DNA of 64,000 nucleotides, from the NCBI GenBank assembly GCA_025617745.1, contig CM046858.1, positions 30,828,534 through 30,892,533 of the forward strand, given 5' to 3'. Within the stretch, counting starts at the first letter, position 1. The number at the start of each line of letters is the position of its first letter. Position numbers and translations under genes: made by a program. Below, piece after piece: positions 24,101 to 34,345 of this stretch. The stretch comes from Heliocidaris erythrogramma. Lineage: Eukaryota > Echinodermata > Echinoidea > Camarodonta > Echinometridae. The notes under the pieces were generated by a model that was not told where the DNA came from, ran no database searches, and was given only the letters and a program-made list of their open reading frames with translations.

Positions 24101-26667
24101 AGGAGAATTAATCTCAAAAAATAAAGATGATAGTGTTCAAAGGTGTTATTTATTCCTACTTGTTAGATTATATGGCTTCGCGTCAAAATAAACGAATCAA
24201 GATTTTCTGAGCAAAATTTATCATCTGCTAGCACTATGTATCGTCTGCTAGCAGTACATGGGGGCTGCCATTTTTTTATGTGTATATGAAGATTTTCTTA
24301 ATCCAAATGCCCAATTACCTTTTTTCAAAATTAAAAACCTATTTGAGATCAAAAATATAGAATGGATATGTCAATTTATTTTTAAACTGAAGATTTCCTT
24401 ATATATTTCTGTTGAAAATCGATATTTGCTTAATAGAAATCTATTTTCTCGATACTGTGACGTATGGGACTAAGCAAATTAATTCAAATTTTATGGATGC
24501 TTCTTCCCTGAGCATCTACAGCGGCAAACTATGCATTCACCTGCTTTCGGATAATGGACTTGAAAAGTCAGAATGCATGCTGCATATATTATGTTCTGCT
24601 CTGTTTGGCAAACCCAAGAAAATAGATTTTTCTTAAGCAAAACCAGACAATTTAAAAATATCATTATAAAGATTTACAGTTAACAACAAAATTATTCATA
24701 CCCCTTGGAAAATTCTAGTTTTTTGCATTTTTCCTAAAAATGAATGGTTAAATGAAGTTACTTGTACTTCACTTGAATACATTTAGTTATCATCTGTAAA
24801 TGAATTCCGTTTCCGGTTTCACCTCATTTGCATAACAATAGAAAAGGTGAGTTATCCAAACTGGGCGATGTTCAAAATTATTCATACCCTTGGCGATTTA
24901 TTAACTTTGTCAATCAGTTTGAATCCGATCCTTGTGATTAATGCTTGTAATTCACTTTATTTTAATACACCGTCACAAGGCTTCCGGGGAGGGGTCTCTG
25001 CTGGGATATCAGGCCAGTACCTGTTCTCAAATGGCTCAATCTCCTTGAGGATGTTGTCCACACATGCCTTCACCAGACCTTCAGGGAGTTCATTAGATTT
25101 CGTGTCCTACAGGTGATGCAGTTATCGACTTCATGATGAGAGGACTATGATATTGAAATTTTCGGTCATTTATTCCATGCATTTTAATGAAAATTTTGTA
25201 TCTACTTATGAAGCAAAGCACCATTCCTGAAGAGCCCTTCCATTTTGCACTGCCTGTGGGAGGGTTCACCTTTATTCATTGGCCCCATTCTTAATCAGAG
25301 TGCTCAGGAAGGCCATGTTGGTGATATTAAAGTCATTGCATGACTCTAACTTCAGGTCACCATGAATAACAGTATGCAACCTTTGAGTATCATACACATC
25401 CCACATTGACTGTTACTGTATATCATTCTTCATATGGTATATTCTTTGTATCTTTGGTATGAAAGCTACAATCCTTGATATCAAAATGAATGTAAACCAA
25501 ATTTATACCATACGCCCTCCATGTTACCAGCTGCAGTGCACAAAATGCTACCACTTTGACAGTGCACTGGAACATAAAGATCAGTATTTTAAGCTTCACT
25601 AGAGTACCCACTTGCAGGTGTCCATATCAGAAATGTGTCAATCAGTGTAACTGAATAAACTGATAAAATTGGCACCATCCAACCTTTAGACAATTACCAT
25701 GGCCTCCCTAAACATTCTTAATAATAATGGAACAAAAGTATCAGGAAATATCTTCCCTTGACAGTGCAACAGTGAAGGCCTCTAGGGAAGTCCCTCCAGG
25801 AAGAGTGCTTTGTTTCAACTTAGAAATACAGAATTGTCATTAAAATGTAAGGAATATTAACGAAATATCAATATCATAGTTCTATCCTCATGACGTCTAA
25901 AACTACACCACCTGCAAACACAAAATCTGCTTTAAATCCACCAAATCCCCTGAAGACCAGGTGATGGCATGTGTGGACAACATCCTCAAGGAGATTGGGC
26001 CTTTGGAGGCCAGGTATTGGCCTGATATCTCAGTAGAGACCTCCAGAAGCATTGTGACAGTGTGAAGAAAGTGTTACGAGCATTAATCACAAGGACTGGA
26101 TTCATACTGATTGACAAAGTCAATAGATCACCAAGGGTATGAATAATTTTGAACATCACCCAGTTTGGATAATTCACCTTTTCTATTGTTATGCAAATGA
26201 GGTGAAACCAGAAACAGCATTCATTTGCAGATGATAACTAAATGTATTCAAGTGATGTGTAATTAAATTCAGTTAACCATTCATTTTTAGGAAAAAGGCA
26301 AAAAACTAGAATTTTCCAAGGGGTATGAATAATTTTGTTGTTAACTGTAACTTTTATAATAAACGTAAACACCCACTTTATATTTTTTCGTCACATATGG
26401 GATTTTAGGTAATGAAGAAAAGCAATTTAGGTCTTGAATTCAAAATATCTTCTTGACTGGAACATTTCTCAATGGTTCATGTACAACTCCAAATCAGCAA
26501 GAAAATGGCAGCCCCCATGTAAATGAGTAGGAGACGATACCGGGTGTTGGAATATCTTTATTTATACCCTTTTCTGATATCTTATTAGAAAATGATTTAG
26601 GCCAATAAGTAGGAATATATTACACCTTCCAATATAAGCAAATTTGTAAGTAGGGGTTAATTCTCCT
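24101..26667 (+). mobile_element. TTAA-flanked element H, split by a Tc1-type element
   Basis: Ends AGGAGAATTAATC and its complement are bordered by TTAA on both sides (24097-24100 and 26668-26671). The inverted similarity continues inward: GGGGGCTGCCATTTT near 24261 is mirrored as AAAATGGCAGCCCCC near 26503. TTAA duplications are typical of Kolobok and piggyBac. Without the nested element about 0.9 kb remains. No transposase is seen. Confidence 0.6.
24677..26347 (+). mobile_element. Tc1/mariner-type element with long inverted ends
   Basis: It begins CAGTTAACAACAAAATTATT and ends with the exact complement, with TA on both sides (24675-24676, 26348-26349). Inverted similarity extends for about 390 bp, to near 25070 and from near 25955. 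CAGT termini and TA targets are those of Tc1/mariner. No transposase frame survives in the 0.9 kb core. A minus-strand stretch around 25330 reads HTVIHGDLKLESCNDF, too short to interpret. Confidence 0.8.
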
Positions 26668-26671
26668 TTAA

Positions 26672-26887
26672 AGAGGTATTGTATTGGGGAGCAGAGCCGT
26701 GAACGCAGTGAAACGTAAGCAACAAAATTTTGAAAATAATGCGATGTTTAACAGGGAGCCAGTGCAGCGACTTGCAAAACAGGAGATAGGCCTATGGGTA
26801 CGCTTCGTGGACAGAGAAACAATGCAAACCCCAGGATTTTGAAAGCTTCTGGAGCTAGGACAACATTTAGGGGTAAATTGAACAAAA
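26672..26887. other. Continuation of the DNA split by element H
   Basis: This appears to continue the sequence left of 24096. No gene recognised. Confidence 0.35.
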
Positions 26888-26980
26888 TAATATCTCGAGG
26901 GAACAAGATAACATCTCGAGGGAGCGAGATAATATCTCCAAAAAAAGATTTTCCCCATGTCCCTTCCCGGGCTCCGTAAT
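26888..26980 (-). repeat. Repeat R2: inverted short copy of R1
   Basis: It contains about three units of the GAGATAATATCTCG type, then the T-run, and ends GTCCCTTCCCGGGCTCCGTA, the complement of the R1 leader. Array length differs greatly from R1 (about three against fifteen units) while the leader is conserved. Confidence 0.85.
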
Positions 26981-27039
26981 ACATAGATCTACTGTACTAT
27001 AATTTCATTTATATTTTTGGATGGAGTGATGAGCGTGTT

Positions 27040-27610
27040 GACGCCATTTAGGGTATGTTTTTCTGATGTGATGCCGTATAGAGGTGCAAATTAGACCTCA
27101 TGATCATATTTTGTCTGGTATTCTGTGGCTTCTTTGCTTGACAGCGCATGCGCACTGTGGCTTGAATGTTTCCTTCGAGGTGTACGATAAAGTACGAATT
27201 ATTTTTAACTTTTGAATATCATTTCACTCCAATTTCATTGACCCTTACAGAATTGTTTGAAAATAGAAAATACCATCACTTTACGGTAAATTTGTGTCGT
27301 AAGTGTCTCTTGTGTGATATTATTTGTTTTTTGGGGGAGTCCTTGTGATCCTATTTTGTCTTGGAGTTTGTGGCTTTTTTTCCCTGTTTTGTTTGCGCAT
27401 GTGTGTTGTTACTCCATTGTTTTGACGTTTAATATGAAATTAATCTTCAACTTTAATATTTTATATTTAATGATTTTCTACTCCCCTAAATTCATTGCTA
27501 AACCAAGTACGGTACATCACCGTACGGTAACCATGTCTAGTAATTGTCGGTTTGATATTTATTTTGTTGTTTTGATAATCAGTTTGATACTATTTCGTCT
27601 TGCGTTTGGA
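27040..27610. repeat. Diverged direct repeats of about 250 bp
   Basis: GATCATATTTTGTCTGGTATT near 27100 and GATCCTATTTTGTCTTGGAG near 27350 head two similar blocks. Each contains GTGGCTT and then GCGCATG. The first holds a perfect GCGCATGCGC palindrome (27144-27153), an NRF1-type site. Confidence 0.4.
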
Positions 27611-27626
27611 AAAAACTTGACTAGAC

Positions 27627-27835
27627 TAGAGTGAGCGTTGCTGCCGTCAACCGGAAGTTGAGTTTCACGTAATAATTTCCACTTCCCGACATTTCTTGGG
27701 CATTTTCCAGAGCTATGAATATTCACCTTAGTATCATTCTCAACAATTAAGAAGAAATCAACATTATGTTTATTAGATTTCAAAATTTCTTTAAGGTCAA
27801 GAATTATCGTGACAAAAATCTGCAGCATCTAAATT
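27627..27835 (-). pseudogene. Coding-like fragment, duplicated inside element A1
   Basis: On the minus strand the frame reads VDFFLIVENDTKVNIHSSG and then KCPRNVGKWKLLRETQLP. The DNA is repeated at 30686-30860 with the peptide VENDTKVN(I/V)HSSGKCP retained. I do not recognise the family. Either copy could be the source. Confidence 0.4.
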
Positions 27836-28107
27836 TGAACATAGGGTGGCATATTGCTCGCAGGGGTACCGTCGTGTGAGCCACTGCGGACAGGTAACTG
27901 TCATGCTCACGTACGATAGATGTTGAAACTAGGTATTCAAAATATTCAAATTATTCGAATACGTGTTTGCTCGAATATTCGAATAGTAAAAATGGTATTC
28001 GTCCCAGGCCTAGTTGCCACTATATAGTGAAATCATACCCTTCCGAGGTCCTTTTCCAAGAAATTAAGTTGAAGGAAAAAGAAAATTTGTCAATGCATTA
28101 TGTTATA
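27836..28107. other. Short spacer with TATTCGAA-rich sequence
   Basis: Around 27930-28013 repeated ATTCGAATA words lie between CTAGGTATTC and GTCCCAGGCCTAG. This outline recalls hAT MITE ends but is incomplete. Confidence 0.3.
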
Positions 28108-28300
28108 ACTAGAAATGTCCATTGCTGCGCAATGCGAATGTATCCCCCAACACTGGCAGCGATTTGAAGGAAGGACAAAGAACCTCCCCCTCCCCTCCCT
28201 CAAACAAAAGGATGGCGTAGAGATTGCCGCCAATGGTGCAGACTACTGTCAACACTAGGAGCTGCATCACCAAAACAATATGTGTAGATTAGAGTATAAT

Positions 28301-28573
28301 CACTATGAACATGGCGAACAAAGAAGCTGACAAAATATACAGCTCCTCATTGTACCTTCCACCTTCCACACTTGCTCTGGTAGACAATAGAACATCCCTT
28401 CATTGCTATTATGTAAAAATATGTAGAACAGGTGTCACATGCATATTCACCTGTTATACTTATTTTACATAATAGCAATGAAGGGTTGTTCTTTTGTCTA
28501 CCAGAACAATTGTGGTGGGTACAATGAGGAGCTGTATATTTTGTCCGCTTTCTTTGTCATCGTGTTCATAGTG
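28301..28573 (+). mobile_element. CACTA-type MITE nested in A1
   Basis: Ends CACTATGAACA...TGTTCATAGTG; the two halves are inverted over roughly 115 bp each. AAT lies on both sides (28298-28300, 28574-28576). The uninterrupted sequence GAGTATAATGCAT in sister copy A2 (near 45980) confirms a 3-bp target duplication. CACTA ends with 3-bp duplications fit the EnSpm/CACTA superfamily. Confidence 0.8.
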
Positions 28574-30685
28574 AATGCATCTCTATAGAAAATTTGAAAA
28601 AAATCTGTCAGGAAATGTGCCTCAGAGCGCACCCAAGATATCCACTAAAATATGACCTTTGACCCTATGAAAGACTGAACAATGGGGGCAGTATCAGCAA
28701 ACACTATAAAGGTCTAGAGTAATCTAAGACACACCTCCACATAAAATTTCAAAAAAATCCATCTAGAAATGTGGAAGTTAGAGCACACAAAAGACATATG
28801 ACCTTTGACCCTATAAAGGACGGAACAATGAGGGCAGCATTATCAAAAGTATAAATTTGTAGATTGTACCAAGATACATCTCCATACAAAATTTGTCAAG
28901 AAATGCAGAAGAGTGCAAGAAATGGACAAATGAGCTCTGACCTATAAAGGATGGAAGAACGAGGGCAGCATCACCAAAAAAGTAAAGATGTGTAGATTAT
29001 ACCGAGTTACATCTCCATGCAAGGTTTGAAAGAATTCAATTCATCCAGAAATGTGGCCTGCAGAGTGCACTCACGCCATCCCTCCGAAGTATGACCTTTG
29101 ACCCTATAAAAGACAGAACACTGGTGGCAGCATCACCAAAAACTATACGTGCGTAGACTTTACCAAGATACACTTCAATACAAAATTTGAACGAAATCTG
29201 TCAAGTAATGCTTTGACCCTATAAAGGACGGAACAATGAGGGCAGCATCACCATAAAGTAAAGATGTGTACATCTCCATGCAAAATTTGAAAGAAATCCA
29301 TGAAGAAATGTGGCCTGCAGAGTGCACTCACGCCATTCTCCAAAGTATGGCCTTTGACCCTATAAAAGACGGGACACTGGTGGCAGCATCACCAAAAGTA
29401 TAGGTTTTTAGATTACACCAAGAGACACCTTCGTGCAAAATTTGAACGAAATCAGTCAAGAAATGCAGAAGAGTGCACATATGGATAAATGACCTTTGAC
29501 CCTATAAAGGACGGAACAATGAGGGCAGCATCACCAAAAATAAAGATATGTAGATTATACCAAGATACATCTCCATACAAAATTTGTCAAGAAATGCAGA
29601 AGAGTGCAAGAAATGGACAAATGACCTCTGACCTATAAAGGATGGAAGAACGAGGGCAGCATCACCAAAAAAGTAAAGATGTGTAGATTATACCGAGTTA
29701 CATCTCCATGCAAGGTTTGAAAGAATTCAATTCATCCAGAAATGTGGCCTGCAGAGTGCACTCACGCCATCCCTCCGAAGTATGACCTTTGACCCTATAA
29801 AAGACGGAACACTGGTGGCAGCATCACCAAAAACTATACGTGCGTAGACTTCACCAAGATACACTTCAATACAAAATTTGAACGAAATCTGTCAAGTAAT
29901 GCTTTGACCCTATAAAGGACGGAACAATGAGGGCAGCATCACCATAAAGTAAAGATGTGTACATCTCCATGCAAAATTTGAAAGAAATCCATGAAGAAAT
30001 GTGGCCTGCAGAGTGCACTCACGCCATTCTCCAAAGTATGACCTTTGACCCTATAAAAGACGGGACAATGAGGGCAGCATCACCAAAAATAAAGATATGT
30101 AGATTATACCAAGACACATGTCCATACAAAATTTGAAAGAAATCCATCCAGAAATATGGCCTGCAGAGTGCACTCACGCCATCCCTCGAATCATGACATT
30201 TGACCCTATAAAAGACGGGACACTGGTGGCAGCATCACCAAAAACTATAGGTTTTTAGATTACACCAAGAGACACCTTCGTGCAAAATTTGAACGAAATC
30301 CGTCAAGAAATGCAGAAGAGTGCACATATGGATAAATGACCTTTGACCCTATAAAGGACGGAACAATGAGGGCAGCATCACCAAAAATAAAGATATGTAG
30401 ATTATACCAAGACACATGTCCATACAAAATTTGAAAGAAATCCATCCAGAAATATGGCCTGCAGAGTGCACTCACGCCATCCCTCGAATCATGACATTTG
30501 ACCCTATAAAAGACGGGACACTGGTGGCAGCATCACCAAAAACTATAGGTTTTTAGATTACACCAAGAGACACCTTCGTGCAAAATTTGAACGAAATCCG
30601 TCAAGAAATGCAGAAGAGTGCACAAAATGGATAAATGTCCTTTGACCCTATAAAGGACGGAACGAAAGGACCTCCGTACAAAGGC

Positions 30686-30860
30686 TAGAGTGAGCGTTGC
30701 TGCCGTCAACCGGAAGTTGAGTTTGACATAATACTTTCCACTTCTTGGGCATTTTCCAGAGCTATGAACATTCACCTTAGTGTCATTCTCAACAATTAAG
30801 AAGAAATCCACATTATGTTTATTATTCGAACATGGGGTGGCATATTGCTAGATTGTGTCC
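30686..30860 (-). pseudogene. Coding-like fragment inside A1
   Basis: This matches 27627-27835 (GAGTGAGCGTTGCTGCCGTC, then GAGCTATGAA, then CATTATGTTTATT). It is bounded on both sides by ordinary A-family sequence. A short internal deletion removes part of the NVGKWK region. It is absent from the same place in A2 and A3. Confidence 0.6.
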
Positions 30861-31105
30861 GCTAGAGCGCACACAAACTATCAAAAAAAATATGGCCTTT
30901 TACCCTATAAAAGACGGAACACTGGGGGCAGCATCACCAGAAATTAAAGTTGTCCAGATTTTACCAAGATACACCTCCATACAAAGTTTGAAAGAAATGC
31001 GTTGAGAAATGTGACCCCTAATGCGCACACAAGAATGTGACGCCGTTGCGGCGGCGGCGACGATGGAACGCTGCTGAATCCAAATTATCCTGCTGGGGGA
31101 TACAA

Positions 31106-31494
31106 TTATTAAACATGCATAATTAAGTAATTTGAATGTCACTTACGAGACCCCAAAACATGAGAGGTTTATGCTATTTGAAAAATACAATGTGGATAAT
31201 CTATATTTTTTGTGTCATAAGCTAACTTGTGTGTGTCCTAACTATGTCACACGTGACCTAAATGCAAATGGTCAAAAGCATATGTACTGGGCAAGTCATG
31301 TGTACAGTCTTTTTCATCTATTATTGTTGAGTTTCTTGATCTAATAATTCTCTTTTCACTCTTTGTATTGCTCTCGTTTAATCCTCTGAATTGATTGCAT
31401 AACCCTATTCGATCAAATTCTAATTAGCTATCGTATATTTATAATGTAATTGGCCAATGGAAATGTGCTTCTAAAAATAGTTTAGAACAAGATG
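31106..31494. other. Gene-free AT-rich spacer
   Basis: A 70-codon plus-strand frame starts here but has no recognisable features. Confidence 0.4.
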
Positions 31495-32203
31495 AATGCC
31501 TCCGCCTATTAAAATTCAGTTGATGGCTCAAACTGTTCTTGAAATATTGTGATAAGCAGAATAAAAAGAATCTAATTACATGTTAATTGACCTCTTTGAC
31601 ATTTGACCTTACACCTTATAAACCCAAATGTCTGATCACTTTATCTCCTCCTATTCATGAATACAAAATAGTTGAGACATGGTGGTAAAAAAACATTAAT
31701 TTCACATACACCTGTATAATGACCTCTACGACCTGTCACTTTTGACCTCCGTGAACAAAAATTTGATCAGTTCATCTCACTATGGTAATGCATACTAGTT
31801 AAGTTTGAAGTTAAAGGGTCACTAAAATAAAAAAATAATTGGCCATTTTTCGTAGGAAGGTGTCATCAGGAGCCAAAAAATATCTATCACACAATTTTTT
31901 ATGCATTCAGTCATATTTTATAATCATTTGAAAAGTACATTTTTGCTGATTTACAGTCATAAGCCCGCCCCTAAAAAAACCCATCGAAGCGACATGGTGA
32001 TCACGTGATCTGTGACGCATGAAAAGTAAGGGAAAATATTCCACTAACCTATACTGTGCGCGCCCGGAGGCCCCCGGCAGGCCCCCGGCAGGCCCAACCC
32101 GGTGCCGAGCATGATATTCACCGCATCGACCATTTGCATTGCGTATTTTCGTGTGTTTAATTCCTCACAATAAATTTGATTTTGGGACACAGTTTCATCA
32201 ATA

Positions 32204-32575
32204 ATGCCTTATCGGTGTATAGTTGCGGGCTGTAGCAAGACCCCTAAAGATGGTGTAAGCCTACATCATTTTCCTAAAGATGTAAATCTACGGAAATTGT
32301 GGGTCACAAATGCAAAGCTCACGCGGGCAGAGTGGCAAGGGCCGGCCAAGTGAGTGGAGTACAATCTGCAGCGATCACTTTGCCGAAGATGATTTTGAGG
32401 ATCCTGGCCTGTATTCCAAATATGGCATGAAGAGAAGGATAAGCTAGCTAAAATAAAAGATTCAGCTATTCCAAAGATCAGACTTGGAGTCAAGTCTTCC
32501 AATCTGTTTTTCAACGACAGCAGCTGCAGCAGCTTCACCCGTAGACCGAAAATTCTGTCTCTCGTTCGTTAGCTA
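32204..32575 (+). pseudogene. THAP-domain coding remnant
   Basis: From ATG 32204: MPYRCIVAGCSKTPKDG, with the paired N-terminal cysteines, then LHHFPKD and a tryptophan. Next, in a second frame, come EWSTICSDHFAEDDF (the CxxH pair) and GLYSKYGMKR. In a third frame KDSAIPKI corresponds to the AVPTIF-like box that closes a THAP domain. All zinc ligands (C2CH) are present. Two frameshifts (about 32345 and 32430) break it, the first creating a TGA at 32351. THAP domains bind DNA and serve either in transposases or in host factors. The surrounding TTAA element argues for transposase origin. Confidence 0.8.
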
Positions 32576-32672
32576 AGAAGACCTAACGATCGAGAGACAG
32601 CATTTTCAGTCTACTTCACCCGTAACTCCAGGGAGCTCCAACGCGTTGGAGCTCCCTGGAGTTACTTCACCC
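32535..32672. repeat. Two back-to-back palindromes separated by TTCACCC
   Basis: Palindrome 1 has 32-bp arms (32542-32573 and 32584-32615) with three mismatches. Palindrome 2 (32623-32665) has 19-bp perfect arms around CGCG. TTCACCC occurs before, between and after them (32535-32541, 32616-32622, 32666-32672). The pattern looks like two hairpin insertions at one site with a 7-8-bp duplication, interrupting the end of the THAP exon. Confidence 0.75.
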
Positions 32673-33995
32673 ACGGCCCTTCACCGTATTCTGCGAGCTA
32701 GGTGTTCAAACATATAATATGGTCGAATTTCCCCTTGCCACTCGAGCTTCTTTGCCTTCGGTGTCTGATAAATCATCTGATAAATCAGAGTACGTATCTG
32801 CATGGCTCAGAAAAGTCCTCCAACTCGGAATCGCAGGCACTTTTCCTCTCTCTATATAAGTTACTCGAATTCAGCCAAAATTTAAGTCAGTACTAACGTA
32901 CTTTGTAAAGCGAAGTAAAAAAAAAAAGCCGTAAGTGAAATAAACAAAACAAAAGCGTTCACCAGTCGTTATGTACGAGGGGAACATAGTCTCTGCCGTA
33001 CTTTGTGTAGGACATAGTACATAAAGACGCATAAAACGGCTGTGCACGTGTTTATGACCAATGCAAAATTTTTGTTCGGCAAGCTCAGATGGATGAGAAC
33101 ATTGTTCAAAAGAAAAGCTAAACAAAACAAGAGCTGTATATTTGGGCAAAAGCGTTTTCTGATCTTGTAGAAAATATATTGCTAATGATTATTCACTCCT
33201 AAGATTATATTGATTAATTTCCTTTTTTCATAAATTGTCCGTTGAACAGACTGGTCAAATACCGCATTCTGTGTACAATATTATATGCTGCAGCCTGCAG
33301 ATCTTGTGCCTCTTACTTTTCATACGTCACTTGGGGTTAGCCAATCAGCTCGCGAGTTTTAAGGAACGGTCCCAAAACCTCTACTTTTCCCCCTTTTTCG
33401 CCAAAACGAGACATAATTTGGACAATCGATTGGCAGCTTCGTGATTAGAAGGCCAAACTACATGGAAAGAGCACCCATTTTCTCTCTAATTTAGTCAACC
33501 TTTAATGGATCAAATGGTTCTTGAGATATCACGTTAGCAAGGCTAAAACCTGCAATTTCAGAAATCGACCTGTGACCTTTGGCCTTTGACCTACATACCC
33601 CAATATCTAATAAAATCGTCAAGCTATGGTGATACATACTAGCACTAAGTTTAAAGTTCATACCTCAAATGGTTCTTGAGTTATCGCGAGAACGAGGCCA
33701 ACACCTGCAATTTCAGATATTGACCTTTGTGACCTTTGACCCCAAAATCTAATCAGATTGTCTTCCTATGGTGATACATACTAGCACTAAGTTTAAAGTT
33801 CATACCTCAAATGGTTCTTGAGTTATTGCGAGAACAAGGCTAACACCTGCTATTTCAGAAATTGACCTGTGACCTACTGTACTGACCTCAAAATCTAATC
33901 GTCTTCCTATGGTGATACATACTACCTCATGTGGTTCTTGAGTTTTCCCGAGAACAAGAAAGCGGGACGGATGGACGGACATCCCGAAAACATAA

Positions 33996-34345
33996 TGGCC
34001 CGAATTCACAAAGGAGGTTTAAACCATGGGTATTTTGATATTTACTATCGTCATTATTATTAATATTCAGACCAAATAATCAAAGGAAACAAATCAAAAG
34101 TTTAATGCTGATATATATTCATCTTCAGCTTGTTTTTATGCCTTTGCCCATCGAAGGTGGTGCCGGAGGCATTGGCCCGAATTCACAAAGAAGGTTTGGT
34201 TTATACCATTGTTTAAATCCCCTCCTGGGTTTTTTTAGCATACATGAGCACGGAATCCGATCCAATCATATTTTCTTTAAGCGCGCACATGGGCAATGTG
34301 CGCTTACTTACGCTTAATTGAGTATGTTTACAAAGGTTTAAACCA
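33996..34345. mobile_element. D-type MITE pieces and an inverted C3 tail
   Basis: GGCCCGAATTCACAAAG occurs at about 33998 and 34172 in the same direction, each followed by AGGTTT. Between them lies the C-family end in reverse orientation (GGTGGTGCCGGAGGCAT at about 34156-34172). AGGTTTAAACCATGGG appears at about 34012 and 34333. The arrangement is best explained by an inversion in or near a MITE. Confidence 0.45.

Larger units (their letters stand above)
28108..31105 (+). mobile_element. Element A1: long copy of the ACTAGAAATGT repeat family
   Basis: It starts ACTAGAAATGTCCATTGC and ends GGGGGATACAA. TTATA (28103-28107) and TTATT (31106-31110) flank it, a 5-bp duplication with one change. 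The inside is a head-to-tail array of about 150-bp units with GACCTTTGACCCTATAAA, GGGCAGCATCACCAAAA and TACAAAATTTGAAAGAAAT blocks. The right end holds a CGGCGGCGGCG run and a CTGCTGAATCCAAA block before the terminus. It carries a nested CACTA-type MITE (28301-28573) and an inserted coding-like fragment (30686-30860). No transposase was found. Confidence 0.8.
31815..33499 (+). mobile_element. Kolobok-type DNA transposon with THAP exon
   Basis: TTAA on both sides (31811-31814 and 33500-33503). Ends AGGGTCACTAAAAT and, on the other strand, AGGTTGACTAAATT. TTAA targets together with an encoded THAP zinc finger are typical of Kolobok. The host sequence left and right is one C-family unit. Only the THAP part of a protein is recognisable, so it is non-autonomous. 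Its left half has a G/C-rich stretch with tandem CCCCCGGCAGGC near 32070. Confidence 0.75.
31496..33995 (+). mobile_element. Element C3: C-family copy split by a Kolobok-type element
   Basis: The left part starts ATGCCTCCGCC and TCAGTTGATGGCTCAAACTG as in C2. The right part (33504-33995) resumes with AAATGGTTCTTGAGATATC and units containing TGACCTTTGACC, then GGACGGATGGACGGAC, ending CCGAAAACATAATG as in C2. In between lies the 1685-bp element below. The last piece of C3 seems to be inverted at about 34137-34172. Confidence 0.7.

Noticed and set aside
25300-25380. Kinase-like HGDLKLE string in the Tc1-type element
   Set aside because: Only a few residues match, with no other kinase motif nearby.
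27928-28013. A hAT MITE rich in ATTCGAATA
   Set aside because: The outline fits, but the ends do not pair and no 8-bp duplication is visible.
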